Shown: positions 50,471 through 59,966, counted from the first letter of the stretch. The stretch is 64,000 bases of DNA from JBCBKU01 sp965267475 (GCA_965267475.1 OZ254079.1:2046001-2110000); one strand, 5' to 3'. The notes: generated from the sequence alone by a model not told the origin. Made by a program: numbers and translations.

Positions 50471-51651
50471 CTGTTCCAGGCAAGCGGAACATAGTCGACC
50501 AGGGTGCCTGTCTCGGCTGCTGGGGCTTTCGGCGGGCGCCGCAGAAGCGCATCGGCCGAGGCGAGAACTGTCAGGAGGCTTGAATCCTGGCGGTCCGCCG
50601 GGCGGATCCCTCCGGGGCCGATCACGGCGCGCATGTAATGCTCGCGCGGGCCATTCGCCGGGATGGGTGCGGCAAGGCGGATTTGCTGCCTTTGGGCTTG
50701 CTCTTGCGGCAAGCCGAGCATGGCGCGAAGGGCGGGCAAGACGAATATTTGGCAACAGACCAGTGCTGATACGGGGTTCCCCGGAACGCCGATGACGCGC
50801 GATGTGCCCATCCGGCCGGCAAAGGTAGGCTTGCCTGGGCGCATGGCCACCTTATCAAAGGACAGCTCCAGTCCCCGGTTCTGACCCACCTTGCGCACGA
50901 GATCGTGGTCGCCGACCGAGGCGCCCCCGATGGTCACGATCAAATCGGCATCCTGTGCAAGGTCGAACCGTGCGGCGATGGCTGTTTCATCGTCCGGCGC
51001 AAGCGGCAGGATCTGAACCTCGGCGCCCTCACGTTCGAGCATGGCGGCAAGGCCGATCCCGTTCGACGCGACAATCTGACCGGGCCCAAGGTCCGATCCG
51101 GGCGGGCGCAGTTCATCCCCCGTGGCGAGCAAGGCGACCCGCGGACGGCCCGAGACCTCGATGCGGCCCACATTCATCGCGGCAATCAGCGACAAGTCCG
51201 CCGGACCAAGGCGCCTTGGCGCGTCAAACTGCCATCCCGCGGCGAAATCGCCGCCTGCCGGGCGGATGTAGGGCCCGGGATCGGCGTTTTCCGCAATGGT
51301 GATCTGGTCGTCTGTCCGGGTGACATCTTCCTGAATCACCACTCGGTCGGCGCCTGCAGGGACCGGCGCGCCGGTAAATATGCGTATTGCCTGTCCTGGC
51401 GAGAGTGTTTGGGGCGGGCCATGTCCTGCGGCAGCTTCACCCGCAACCCGCAAGCTGGCACCGGGAGAAGTGTCGACGCTTCGAACGGCATAACCGTCCA
51501 TGGCGGACATGGCATGGGGCGGTTGATCGCGGCGCGCGATGACCGGAGTGCGCAAGACCCGCCCAGACGCGGACCGCAGGTCAACCTGTTCGGTGCCGAC
51601 GGGATCGATCAGGGCGAAGATGCGCGCCAGCGCCTCATCGACCGAGATCAT
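50467..51651 (-). CDS. moeA: Molybdopterin molybdotransferase MoeA
   Basis: Inserts molybdate in adenylylated molybdopterin. 394 residues. PHAMSAMDGYAVRS is the N-terminal signature, IRIFTGAPVPAGADRVVIQED and GGASVGDHDLVRKVG the MoCF_biosynth motifs, VAMRPGKPTFAGRMG and VIGVPGNPVSALVCC the substrate loops. Its ATG overlaps the moaC stop as ATGA. The gene's end contributes the lexA -35 element. Confidence 0.95.
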   Translation of the reverse strand: MISVDEALARIFALIDPVGTEQVDLRSASGRVLRTPVIARRDQPPHAMSAMDGYAVRSVDTSPGASLRVAGEAAAGHGPPQTLSPGQAIRIFTGAPVPAGADRVVIQEDVTRTDDQITIAENADPGPYIRPAGGDFAAGWQFDAPRRLGPADLSLIAAMNVGRIEVSGRPRVALLATGDELRPPGSDLGPGQIVASNGIGLAAMLEREGAEVQILPLAPDDETAIAARFDLAQDADLIVTIGGASVGDHDLVRKVGQNRGLELSFDKVAMRPGKPTFAGRMGTSRVIGVPGNPVSALVCCQIFVLPALRAMLGLPQEQAQRQQIRLAAPIPANGPREHYMRAVIGPGGIRPADRQDSSLLTVLASADALLRRPPKAPAAETGTLVDYVPLAWNS

Positions 51652-52127
51652 GGTGCTTCAAACCGGCCCGATGCCCCGCCATCCTTCAGCCTAAGGCGGA
51701 TGCCGCCGATCTCCATCCCGCGGTCAACCGCCTTCAGCATGTCATAGGCGGTCAGAAGCGCGGTCGAGACCGCAGTCAGCGCTTCCATTTCGACCCCGGT
51801 CTGTCCCGTTGTCTTCGCGGTGGCTTCGACCCTGAGACCCGGAAGGTCCGGGTCCGGTATCAGATCGACGGTGACCGACGTGATCGGGATCGGGTGGCAC
51901 AAGGGGATCAATTCGGCGGTTTTCTTCGCCCCCATGATCCCGGCCAACCGCGCCACAGCGATGACATCGCCTTTCGTGGCGTCGCCTTTCTGAATGATTT
52001 CAAGCGTTTCAGGTTGCATCCTGATCCAGCCTTCGACACGGGCGATCCGGTCCGTTTCCGCCTTGCCCGAGACGTCAACCATATGGGCGCGGCCTTCGCC
52101 ATCGAAATGGGTCAGCTTGCCGCTCAT
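51648..52127 (-). CDS. moaC: Cyclic pyranopterin monophosphate synthase MoaC
   Basis: Second step of molybdenum cofactor synthesis, forming cPMP from the MoaA product. 159 residues: MVDVSGKAETDR at the N-terminus, MGAKKTAELIPLCHPIPIT with catalytic Lys/His, GVEMEALTAVSTALLTAYDMLK and the final GGIRLRLKDGG. Overlaps trpC upstream and moeA downstream by 4 bp each. moaA is not in this window. Confidence 0.96.
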   Translation of the reverse strand: MSGKLTHFDGEGRAHMVDVSGKAETDRIARVEGWIRMQPETLEIIQKGDATKGDVIAVARLAGIMGAKKTAELIPLCHPIPITSVTVDLIPDPDLPGLRVEATAKTTGQTGVEMEALTAVSTALLTAYDMLKAVDRGMEIGGIRLRLKDGGASGRFEAP

Positions 52128-52933
52128 GCTGCTGCCATTGCCTGCGCTTCCGACAACAGCCGATGTGTCGCGGCGGCCACATCATCCTGCCGCATCAGGC
52201 TTTCGCCGATCAGGAAGGCTCGCGCGCCATGGCCCGCAAGATCGGCCAAATCGGCGGGTGCGGACAAGCCGCTTTCTGCAATCAGCAAGCGGTCTTTCGG
52301 CACATGAGGCGCCAGGTCGCGCGTGGTGTCGAGCGAGGTCTCGAACGTCTTCAGATTGCGGTTGTTCACCCCGATCAAAGGGGATTTGAGCGCGAGCGCC
52401 CGGTCCAACTCGTCCCGATCATGCACTTCGATCAGCGCATCCATGCCCCAGCTATGGGCGGCGGCCTCCAGTTCGGCGGCCTGAGCGTCCGAAACGCTTG
52501 CCATGATGATCAGGATCGCATCGGCGCCCCAGGCCCGCGCTTCGGCGACCTGATAGGTGTCATACATGAAGTCCTTCCGAAGCGCCGGAAGGGTTGTCTC
52601 GCCCCGCGCGGCTATCAGGTATTCAGGCGCACCTTGAAAAGATGGCGTGTCGGTCAGAACCGAAAGACACGTTGCCCCGCCTGCCTCATAGGCCCGGGCC
52701 AGCTTGGGTGGGTCGAAATCGGCGCGGATCAGGCCTTTTGAGGGGCTGGCCTTCTTCACCTCGGCAATCAATCCCAACCCGTCCTGGGCAGCGGCCTGAA
52801 GCGCCAAGGAGAACCCGCGAACGGGCGGAGCGGCCCGGGCGGCGCCTTCTACCTTCTCAAGCGGTCGTTCGGCCTTGGCGGCGGCGATTTCTTCCAGCTT
52901 GTAGGCTTTGATCTTGTCGAGCACGGTTGTCAT
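52124..52933 (-). CDS. trpC: Indole-3-glycerol phosphate synthase
   Basis: Closes the indole ring in tryptophan synthesis. 269 residues, TIM barrel. LIAEVKKASPSKGLIRADFDP holds the substrate Glu/Lys, RKDFMYDTYQVAEARAWGAD a catalytic Lys, LIGVNNRNLKTFE the Asn-Arg-Asn loop and LIAESGLSAPAD the phosphate/Ser loop. First gene of trpC-moaC-moeA, all with 4-bp overlaps; other trp genes are outside the window. Confidence 0.96.
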   Translation of the reverse strand: MTTVLDKIKAYKLEEIAAAKAERPLEKVEGAARAAPPVRGFSLALQAAAQDGLGLIAEVKKASPSKGLIRADFDPPKLARAYEAGGATCLSVLTDTPSFQGAPEYLIAARGETTLPALRKDFMYDTYQVAEARAWGADAILIIMASVSDAQAAELEAAAHSWGMDALIEVHDRDELDRALALKSPLIGVNNRNLKTFETSLDTTRDLAPHVPKDRLLIAESGLSAPADLADLAGHGARAFLIGESLMRQDDVAAATHRLLSEAQAMAAA

Positions 52934-52964
52934 GCCCCTCCGATACCGCCTTCCGGGCCAAGTG

Positions 52965-52982
52965 AAAACCCAAGGCTTGGGC
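52965..52982 (-). terminator. Short hairpin with T-run after kefB
   Basis: On the minus strand CCCAA-GCC-TTGGG (52969-52981) is followed by TTTT. It sits at the kefB stop codon and could separate kefB from trpC. The stem is short, so efficiency is doubtful. Confidence 0.42.
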
Positions 52983-54863
52983 CTAACCGGTCTTGTTGCG
53001 CTGATCTTCGAGCCGAGTGGCGAGTTCGGTCTCCAGCGTCTTGTTCAGTTCTTTGGATCTCGCCTGATAGGCTTCGTTCTTGGCGATGGGCACCTCGGGA
53101 TCCCACAGCGCGGCAAGCTCGCGCAGGGCCTCGCGGTCGCGGCGGAAGAAGAAATGCTCCATCTCAGATGCTTCGAAATCGGCAAGCCCCATGGTCTCAA
53201 GCACATAGCGCCCGGCGCGTAGTGAACTATCGAACATTTCACGTATGGCTTTGTCGGCGCCCGCCTGGGTCAGCTCATAGACATGGGTCCGGTCATGGGC
53301 ACGCGCCACGATGAAGATGTCGGGGCGTTCCTTGCGCGCGTATTTGACAAGCGCCACTGCCGCTTTCTTGTCATCGATGGCGACCACAAGAACGCGGGCC
53401 TTGGCCAACCCGGCAGCATGCAAAAGTTCAGGCCGTGTCGGGTCGCCGAAGAAGCCGCGAAAGCCGTAAGACCGCATCAGTTCGATGGTCGCCAGATCGT
53501 TATCAAGCACGATCGTTTTGAACCCGCCCATTTGGACCAACCGATTGACCATCTGACCGAAACGGCCGACACCCGCGATGATGATCGGCTGTTGTTCGTC
53601 GATTTCGTCATGCTTCGGATCGTCGCCCTTGTCCAACAGGCGCTTGGCTAGTTGTTCGTTCGCAATGAACAGGATCGGGGTCAAAAGCATTGAAAACGCG
53701 ATTACCAGAAGGGCGATCTGTGCGGTTCCCTGCGGCAACACGTTCTGTTGCAGGGAAAACGAGATCAGGACAAAGCCGAACTCGCCAGCTTGCGCCAGCC
53801 CAAGCGTGAAAAGCGAGCGATCCATCGCTTTCAGCCGGAACAACAGAGCGAGCCCGAAAAGCACAAGGGCCTTTATCGCGATCAGGGCAAATGTCAGACC
53901 CAGCACCGTAAAAGGTTGACGCGCGAAGACGCCGAAATTGATCCCGGCACCGACCGTTATGAAGAAAAGCCCCAGCAGAAGCCCTTTGAAGGGCTCGATA
54001 TGGCTTTCCATCTCGTGGCGAAATTCCGAGTTCGCCAGGACGACGCCAGCGAGAAAGGCACCCAGGGCGGGCGACAGACCCACAAGCTGCATTAGAACGG
54101 CAATCCCGGTCACGATGAGCAGGGCGAAGGCCGTATAGAGTTCGCGCAGCTTGGCCAGATGCACGAAGCGGAAGGCCGGTCGCATGGCAAAGACGCCGAA
54201 CAGGATCACCACGGCAACCGCGCCCAGCGTGACGAGTGTCACGCCCCATCCCGGAAGACCTTCGACCAGAGATACGGCGTGATAAGCTTCGTCATGGGCG
54301 GCATCGCTCGGGCGCGTGATCGAACCATCCGGCGCAAGCGTGGCAATCGATGGAAGCGCCAAAAGCGGCAGCGTCGCCAGCATCGGGATGACCGCAACGT
54401 CCTGGGTCAGCAAGACCGAAAAGGTGGCCCTCCCGCCGTTGGTCTGCATCAGACCCTTCTCGTTGAGCGTCTGGAGGACAATCGCCGTTGAAGAGAGCGC
54501 AAAGATCATACTGAGCGCCAGCGCGGTGTTGAACGGTTGTCCCAGTGCCATGGCGCCCGCCGTGATCAACGCCATCGACAGGACGATTTGCAGTCCGCCC
54601 AGGCCAAGCAGCCTGTGGCGCATTTCCCAAAGGGCCCGGGGTTCAAGTTCCAATCCGATCAGGAACAGAAGCATTACCACGCCGAACTCGGCAAAGTGCT
54701 GAAGATCCTGGCTTTCCGCACCCACGAAACCCAGGATTGGACCAAGGACGATACCAGCCAGCAGGTATCCCAGAACGGATCCAAGTCCGAACCGTGTGGC
54801 TATTGGAACCGCCAGAACCGCCGCAACAAGGTAAAGCGCTGCCTGGGCGAGAAAGCCGTCCAT
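52983..54863 (-). CDS. Glutathione-regulated-type potassium/proton antiporter (CPA2, KefB/C-like)
   Basis: 626 residues. About twelve membrane helices (SVLGYLLAGIVLGPILGFV, FAEFGVVMLLFLIGLELEP, FALSSTAIVLQTLNEKG, LTQDVAVIPML) form the Na/H exchanger domain; LSPALGAFLAGVVLANSEFRHEMESHIEPFKGLLLGLFFITVGAGI is the CPA2 signature. A cytosolic RCK/TrkA-N domain follows (IIAGVGRFGQMVNRLV, residues ~425-545) and a short charged tail. Ion preference cannot be settled. It lies 16 bp after the Lrp-type gene and is probably transcribed with it. Confidence 0.91.
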   Translation of the reverse strand: MDGFLAQAALYLVAAVLAVPIATRFGLGSVLGYLLAGIVLGPILGFVGAESQDLQHFAEFGVVMLLFLIGLELEPRALWEMRHRLLGLGGLQIVLSMALITAGAMALGQPFNTALALSMIFALSSTAIVLQTLNEKGLMQTNGGRATFSVLLTQDVAVIPMLATLPLLALPSIATLAPDGSITRPSDAAHDEAYHAVSLVEGLPGWGVTLVTLGAVAVVILFGVFAMRPAFRFVHLAKLRELYTAFALLIVTGIAVLMQLVGLSPALGAFLAGVVLANSEFRHEMESHIEPFKGLLLGLFFITVGAGINFGVFARQPFTVLGLTFALIAIKALVLFGLALLFRLKAMDRSLFTLGLAQAGEFGFVLISFSLQQNVLPQGTAQIALLVIAFSMLLTPILFIANEQLAKRLLDKGDDPKHDEIDEQQPIIIAGVGRFGQMVNRLVQMGGFKTIVLDNDLATIELMRSYGFRGFFGDPTRPELLHAAGLAKARVLVVAIDDKKAAVALVKYARKERPDIFIVARAHDRTHVYELTQAGADKAIREMFDSSLRAGRYVLETMGLADFEASEMEHFFFRRDREALRELAALWDPEVPIAKNEAYQARSKELNKTLETELATRLEDQRNKTG

Positions 54864-54879
54864 GGTGTTGTTTGGCTCC

Positions 54880-55335
54880 TCAGGTCGGCAAGGGCGCGTC
54901 GGCTTTGAATTGGTCCATTACAATCTGGCTTTGGACCCGGGCGACGGCGGGGTGGGGGAGTAATGTCTCATGGATCAGTCTATTAAGCGCGGGCAGGTCT
55001 TCGCAATAGACGCGAAGGAGATAATCAGCCTCGCCAGTCAGGGTCCAGGCGCTGGTGATCTCGGGCTGGGTCGCCAGGATCCGCGTGAAGGTTTTCACCT
55101 TTTCGGGCGCATGGGTCGCCATCTGAACTTGAACAAAGGCCTGAACGGCCATGCCCAGCCGACGGGCATTCAATTTGGCGCGGTAGCCTTCGATATATCC
55201 CTCGGCCTCCAGACGCTGGCGTCGCCTTCCAACTTGGCTGGGCGACAGGTTCAACTCGGCGCCGAGGGTTTCGGAGGTTGCGCGGGCATCGTGCTGAAGC
55301 GCGGTGAGCAGGCGTTGATCGGTCGAATCGAGCAT
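54880..55335 (-). CDS. Lrp/AsnC family transcriptional regulator
   Basis: 151 residues. The N-terminal helix-turn-helix (LLTALQHDARATSETLGAELNLSPSQVGRRRQRLEAEGYI) is followed by a RAM ligand domain (AFVQVQMATHAPEKVKTF, SAWTLTGEADYLLRVYCEDLPALNRLI). These proteins bind amino acids. Divergent from hppD, it is a likely regulator of tyrosine/phenylalanine catabolism and of itself; effector probably an aromatic amino acid, by inference. The start is the ATG at 55335. Confidence 0.92.
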   Translation of the reverse strand: MLDSTDQRLLTALQHDARATSETLGAELNLSPSQVGRRRQRLEAEGYIEGYRAKLNARRLGMAVQAFVQVQMATHAPEKVKTFTRILATQPEITSAWTLTGEADYLLRVYCEDLPALNRLIHETLLPHPAVARVQSQIVMDQFKADAPLPT

Positions 55336-55337
55336 GG

Positions 55338-55383
55338 TGCGTAAATTATGCGCAGAATCTGAATTTTATGCGACACAGTTGCG
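55338..55383. promoter_or_regulatory. Phased TGCG motifs between lrp and hppD, candidate Lrp-type sites
   Basis: TGCG occurs at 55338, 55349, 55369 and 55380, spaced 11, 20 and 11 bp, that is, on the same face of the helix. TGCGTAAATTATGCGCA (55338-55354) is an imperfect palindrome. Lrp-family octamers bind such phased AT-rich arrays. It starts 2 bp before the lrp start codon. Confidence 0.5.
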
Positions 55384-55472
55384 TGATTCATCAATTCTTT
55401 ACCAAGATCTACGCAGAAACCGCGCGCTAAATGCCTCATATTTGCACAAAACCGCTTCATGAGGTCAAAAAA

Positions 55473-56570
55473 ATGGGTCCCTTCCCGCACGACGCGCCCC
55501 GCGCAGAAATCACGTCCGACAATCCCGCTGGAACGGATGGGTTTGAATTCGTCGAGTTCGCGCATCCTGACCCGCAGGTCCTGCGCGATCTTTTTGGCAA
55601 GATGGGCTATGTCCACGCGGCGACCCACAAGACCAAAGCGGTTGAGCTTTGGAAGCAGGGGGACATCACCTATGTTCTGAACGCTGAACCCGGAAGCTTT
55701 GCCGCGCGGTTCGTCGAAGACCACGGGCCTTGCGCCCCGTCGATGGCCTGGCGGGTGGTTGATGCCCAACACGCCTACGATCATGCGGTAAAGATGGGGG
55801 CCGAGCCCTATGACGCCGACGACAAAACGGTGGACTGGCCCGCGATCAAAGGAATAGGCGGATCGCTGATTTACTTCACCGATCAGTATTTCGACACATC
55901 GCCCTATAACGCCGAATTCGAGTGGCATTCGTCGGCGCATCCCGAAGGCGTCGGGTTCTATTACCTCGATCACCTGACCCACAACGTGTTCAAAGGGAAC
56001 ATGGACACCTGGTTTCGGTTTTATGGGGACCTGTTCAATTTCAAGGAAATCCGGTTCTTCGATATCGAGGGCAAGTATACCGGGCTGCTCAGTCGTGCGT
56101 TGACCTCGCCCTGCGGACGTATTCGGATCCCGATCAACGAAGATCGCGGCGAAACGGGTCAAATCGTGAACTATCTGAAGAAGTACAATGGCGAAGGGAT
56201 TCAGCACATCGCCGTGGGCGCTCGGGATATCTATGCCGCGACCGACCAGATTGCCGAGAAGGGCATCAAGTTCATGCCGGGCCCGCCCGCAACCTATTAT
56301 GCGTTGTCAAAGGACCGCGTGCAGGGCCATGACGAGCCGCTCGACCGGATGAAAAAGCACGGCATTCTGATCGATGGGGAAGGGGTCGTGGATGGCGGCG
56401 AGACCAAGATTCTGCTTCAGATCTTCTCAAAAACCGTCATCGGCCCGATCTTCTTCGAGTTCATTCAGCGGAAGGGCGATGACGGCTTTGGCGAGGGCAA
56501 TTTCAAAGCGCTCTTCGAATCCATCGAGGCCGAGGAAATGGCCCAGGGCGAATACGGCGACGTGGCTTGA
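55473..56570 (+). CDS. hppD: 4-hydroxyphenylpyruvate dioxygenase
   Basis: Converts 4-hydroxyphenylpyruvate to homogentisate in tyrosine degradation; iron enzyme. 365 residues from the ATG at 55473, with GAGG upstream; an ATG at 55431 has no ribosome site and adds an unrelated stretch. Metal ligands: YYLDHLTHNV (His), GIQHIAVGARD (His) and IFFEFIQRKGD (Glu). GFEFVEFAHPDP opens the first domain. Homogentisate dioxygenase is not in view. Divergent from the Lrp-type regulator. Confidence 0.95.
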   Translation: MGPFPHDAPRAEITSDNPAGTDGFEFVEFAHPDPQVLRDLFGKMGYVHAATHKTKAVELWKQGDITYVLNAEPGSFAARFVEDHGPCAPSMAWRVVDAQHAYDHAVKMGAEPYDADDKTVDWPAIKGIGGSLIYFTDQYFDTSPYNAEFEWHSSAHPEGVGFYYLDHLTHNVFKGNMDTWFRFYGDLFNFKEIRFFDIEGKYTGLLSRALTSPCGRIRIPINEDRGETGQIVNYLKKYNGEGIQHIAVGARDIYAATDQIAEKGIKFMPGPPATYYALSKDRVQGHDEPLDRMKKHGILIDGEGVVDGGETKILLQIFSKTVIGPIFFEFIQRKGDDGFGEGNFKALFESIEAEEMAQGEYGDVA

Positions 56571-56598
56571 TCACGGGGACCGCCATGCGGCTGCCTCG

Positions 56599-57348
56599 TC
56601 AGTTTGCGCGGATCTCTGACACGACCTCTTCCATTCCGGCCATGGGAAGGAAGCCGCGCACAAGCTGATCGCCCACCACAAATGTGGGCGTTCCGCTGAT
56701 CCGCAATTCGCGGGCAAGCGCATGGTTCGCTTCTAGAATTTCGGTGATCGCATCGTCATCCATCCCAGCCAGGATCACATCCGCATCCAGGCCGAACTGA
56801 TCGGCCACGCCGGTCAGCGCGTCTGGGGTCACGTTGCCCCGCATGGTCATCAGCGCGTCATGGACCTGCGCATAAGCCTCGTCGCCCACATTCAGTTTCG
56901 TCGACAGGGCAAAGCGGGCCGCCATGACCGATTCTTCCCCGAGGATCGGAAACTCCTTCACAACAAAGCGGATGTTGCCGTCTGACTTCAGAAGTTCGGC
57001 GACCTCGGAATGGGCGCGCTTGCAGAAGCCGCAGCGATAATCGAGGAACTCAACGACCACGACATCCCCGTCCGGGTTGCCGCCGACCCAGGAATGATCG
57101 TCGTTGAAAATGGCTTCGGCATTCAGATCGACCAATTCCAGATCGGCCAGTTGCTCTTCGGCGGCCTGGCGTTCTTCAAGCGCCGCAATCGCTTCGACCA
57201 GGACCTCGGGGTTTTCCAGCAAATAGTCCCGGATCTCTTCGCGAAATGCGTCGCGTTCGGCATCCGTCATGTTGGCGACATCGAAGGCAGACAGCGGCTG
57301 CGCCGCAAGAATGGCCAGCCCGAGGGCGGCAAGTACACTTCGGATCAT
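56599..57348 (-). CDS. DsbA family thiol oxidoreductase, periplasmic
   Basis: 249 residues with signal peptide SVLAALGLAILAAQPLSA. An N-terminal helical domain (DAERDAFREEIRDYLLENPEVLVEAIAAL, the ScsC/Com1-type trimerisation-like extension) precedes the thioredoxin fold with FLDYRCGFCKRAH (CGFC) and SGTPTFVVGDQLVRGFLP (cis-Pro). Such proteins isomerise or oxidise disulfides in exported proteins. The ATG at 57348 overlaps the upstream protease stop by 4 bp, coupling the two envelope quality-control genes. Confidence 0.9.
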   Translation of the reverse strand: MIRSVLAALGLAILAAQPLSAFDVANMTDAERDAFREEIRDYLLENPEVLVEAIAALEERQAAEEQLADLELVDLNAEAIFNDDHSWVGGNPDGDVVVVEFLDYRCGFCKRAHSEVAELLKSDGNIRFVVKEFPILGEESVMAARFALSTKLNVGDEAYAQVHDALMTMRGNVTPDALTGVADQFGLDADVILAGMDDDAITEILEANHALARELRISGTPTFVVGDQLVRGFLPMAGMEEVVSEIRAN

Positions 57349-58694
57349 CCGCGTTTTCTCCCCTGAGTTTGTCGCTCGGCTGCGTCCAAAATATCTGCGG
57401 CTTGTTGCCACCCCGGACCGCCCCTTGGCAAGAGCCCACTGGCACGGGTTGCGTGAACCTTGGCGTCATCCCAACGCCCAAGCACAACAAAGCGTTCGGC
57501 GGTGCGAAGCGAGGCCAGTCCGGTTTGGCCCGCACGCGCATGGGCGACGGCCAGATCGCGCAACATGCGCGGGTTGCCGGGTTCTCGGGCACGGGCGCTG
57601 ATCAGGACGCGCAAGGCTTCCGCATTCGAGGCGGCCGTGTCAGGCGCCAGCAGCGCACGGCCATAGCTTGCCAGGATCAGTCCGTTTCGGGGGGCAAGAT
57701 TGGCGGCCCGGCGATAGGCTTGGATACCACCGCCCGTATCGCGCGATTCAAATAGGATCTGCCCCCGAAGCTCATGCACATACGGATCGTCCGGGCGCCG
57801 CGCGGCCAGCCTGTCGATTTCAGCACGGGCACGTTTGGCGTCGGAATTCTTGTGATAGGCCACGGCGCGCCGGATCAGCGCCACGTCTGACGTATCGCCC
57901 CGGTCCACGCGGCGCAGTGTCCAGTTCGGGTTTCGCAGGAACGCGCTAAGCTTCCCCTGGGCGCGGGCGAACCAGTATGCGGCGCCGGGATCGGGCGGCG
58001 CTCCGCCCTTGGCGGCGGCATGGGCCTTGACGTTGCGGATCCGGTCAGAAGTCAGCGGGTGCGACCGGGCATAGGGGTCTTGGCGTCCGGCGCTAAGCGC
58101 TTCCTGCCCCCGGAAGATGTCCAGGACATCCGCCATGGATTGCGGATCGACGCCCGCCGATTCCAGATATCTGAGCGCCGAGGCGTCGGCAGCCGCCTCT
58201 TCTGTGCGGGTATGGGCCAGAAAGTTTCGGTTCACGGCGCTCGACAAGCCAAAACCCAGCCCGCCCGCCAATTCGCCGCTTCCGGCTGCCGCGCCTGCGG
58301 CCAAGGCAAGACCGATGGCCAGCCCTGCCGTCCGATTGGCCGCGCGGGCGTTTCCTGCACGGCGCGTTACATGGCCATTGGCGATATGCGCCAGTTCATG
58401 GGCGATGACCGCCTGCAACTCGCCCGCGCTTCCCATGCGCAGGACAAGGCCGGTGTTCAGGAAGACATGCGCATCGTCGATGATGAACGCATTCAGTTTG
58501 CTGTCATTGATCAGAATGATCCTGATCCGCGACGGGCTGAGCCCGGCGGCGAGGATAAGCGGACGGGCCAGTCGGGCCATTGCATGTTCGATATCCGGGT
58601 CACGTATGATCGATTGGGCGCGGGCCGGAAGCGCCATGACAACGCACAAAAGAAGGGCGAGCACCGCAGGGACCCATCGGCCCCGGGTTGGCAT
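57345..58694 (-). CDS. M48 family metalloprotease with TPR repeats (BepA-like)
   Basis: 449 residues. A signal peptide (VPAVLALLLCVVMALPARAQ) precedes the zinc protease domain: AVIAHELAHIANGH (HExxH) and RTEEAAADASALRYLESAG (third ligand Glu). The C-terminal ~180 residues are TPR-like helices (DDPYVHELRGQILFES, AYRRAANLAPRNGLILASYGRALL). BepA-type proteases degrade misassembled outer-membrane proteins such as LptD, which is also encoded in this window. GAAGG precedes the ATG at 58694. Confidence 0.92.
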   Translation of the reverse strand: MPTRGRWVPAVLALLLCVVMALPARAQSIIRDPDIEHAMARLARPLILAAGLSPSRIRIILINDSKLNAFIIDDAHVFLNTGLVLRMGSAGELQAVIAHELAHIANGHVTRRAGNARAANRTAGLAIGLALAAGAAAGSGELAGGLGFGLSSAVNRNFLAHTRTEEAAADASALRYLESAGVDPQSMADVLDIFRGQEALSAGRQDPYARSHPLTSDRIRNVKAHAAAKGGAPPDPGAAYWFARAQGKLSAFLRNPNWTLRRVDRGDTSDVALIRRAVAYHKNSDAKRARAEIDRLAARRPDDPYVHELRGQILFESRDTGGGIQAYRRAANLAPRNGLILASYGRALLAPDTAASNAEALRVLISARAREPGNPRMLRDLAVAHARAGQTGLASLRTAERFVVLGRWDDAKVHATRASGLLPRGGPGWQQAADILDAAERQTQGRKRG

Positions 58695-58751
58695 TGACCT
58701 TCGCGCTGCGTCGGTGCACCCCATATCAGCGCTGAGACTAGGGGGAAGCGA

Positions 58752-59894
58752 ATGGAAAGCTCAAGCCGCAGCGCGGTCGATCCCTTCATTGTGATGGATG
58801 TCATGGAGGCAGCGCGGGCCGCTGAAGCAGCCGGGCGCCGGATTATCCATATGGAGGTGGGCCAACCGGGCACTCCGGCGCCGAAAGCTGCCCGGCAAAA
58901 ACTGGCCGAGGCGATGGAGACGGGGGCCCTGGGCTATACTGTCGCGCTGGGGTTACCCGAGCTTCGCGCACGAATCGCGGCCCATTACGGCGAACGGTAT
59001 GGCGTGGATCTGGATCCGGCCCGTGTCGTGGTGACAGCCGGGGCTTCGGGCGCGTTCATTCTGGCCTTTTCGGCCTTTTTCGACGCGGGCGACCGTGTCG
59101 CGCTGGGCGTGCCTGGCTATCCGTCTTATCGCCAGATCCTAAGCGCCATGTCGGTGACGCCGGTTCCAATCCAAACCACGATTGAGACCCGGTACCAGCC
59201 GGTCCCATCGCAAATCCCGAATGACGTGAAGGGGCTGATCGTGGCTTCGCCCGCAAATCCGACTGGAACAATGCTGGGGAAGGCGGATCTTGCCGGTTTG
59301 ATTGATGCAACGCAGGCGCGGGCCGCGGCCTTCATCTCGGACGAAATCTATCACCAGGTGGATTACGATGCGCGGGCAGTCACAGCGCTCGAGGTCTCGG
59401 ACGAACTTTGCGTGATCAATTCCTTTTCTAAGTATTTCTCGATGACCGGGTGGCGCGTCGGCTGGATGGTTGTGCCGGACGGCATGGTGCGCGCCGTCGA
59501 ACGTCTGGCGCAGAACATGTTCATCTGTCCGACCCATGCAAGCCAGGTCGCGGCTCTGGCTGCACTGGACTGCGCGGATGAACTGGATGCCAATGTCGCC
59601 GTCTATGCGCGAAACCGTCAGATCCTGCTTGAGGGTTTGCCCAAGGCAGGGTTTTCCAGGATCGCGCCCCCGGATGGCGCATTCTACATCTATGCCGATG
59701 TGTCAGATATAACCGACGACAGCCGGGCGCTGGCCGCCGATATTCTGGACAGGGCCGGTGTCGCCGTGACGCCCGGGCTCGACTTTGACCCAGAACGCGG
59801 CGACCAGACCATCCGCTTGTCCTATGCCGGGACAACCGCGGATATCGAGGAAGGCCTCGCGCGGCTTTCGGCCTATATGTCAGACCGGGCCTAG
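58752..59894 (+). CDS. PLP-dependent aminotransferase, class I/II
   Basis: 380 residues of fold type I. MEVGQPGTPAPKAARQKLAEA is the N-terminal arm, VTAGASGAFILAF the phosphate loop, VASPANPTGTML the Asn-Pro region, FISDEIYHQV the Asp and Tyr, SFSKYFSMTGWRVGWMV the Schiff-base Lys, and IRLSYAGT the carboxylate-binding Arg. Substrate probably an aromatic, branched or aspartate-type amino acid; not resolved. Divergent from the M48 protease gene; followed 72 bp later by the amidase. Confidence 0.9.
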   Translation: MESSSRSAVDPFIVMDVMEAARAAEAAGRRIIHMEVGQPGTPAPKAARQKLAEAMETGALGYTVALGLPELRARIAAHYGERYGVDLDPARVVVTAGASGAFILAFSAFFDAGDRVALGVPGYPSYRQILSAMSVTPVPIQTTIETRYQPVPSQIPNDVKGLIVASPANPTGTMLGKADLAGLIDATQARAAAFISDEIYHQVDYDARAVTALEVSDELCVINSFSKYFSMTGWRVGWMVVPDGMVRAVERLAQNMFICPTHASQVAALAALDCADELDANVAVYARNRQILLEGLPKAGFSRIAPPDGAFYIYADVSDITDDSRALAADILDRAGVAVTPGLDFDPERGDQTIRLSYAGTTADIEEGLARLSAYMSDRA

Positions 59895-59966
59895 ACCGGC
59901 CCGAGATTGTTATTTCCGGTCCCGGCCAATCCAGGTTAAACTTTGCAAAACAACAAAGGGTCGAGG

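Noticed and set aside
55431..55472. Earlier ATG for hppD
   Set aside because: No ribosome site and no family similarity; GAGG with good spacing precedes the ATG at 55473.
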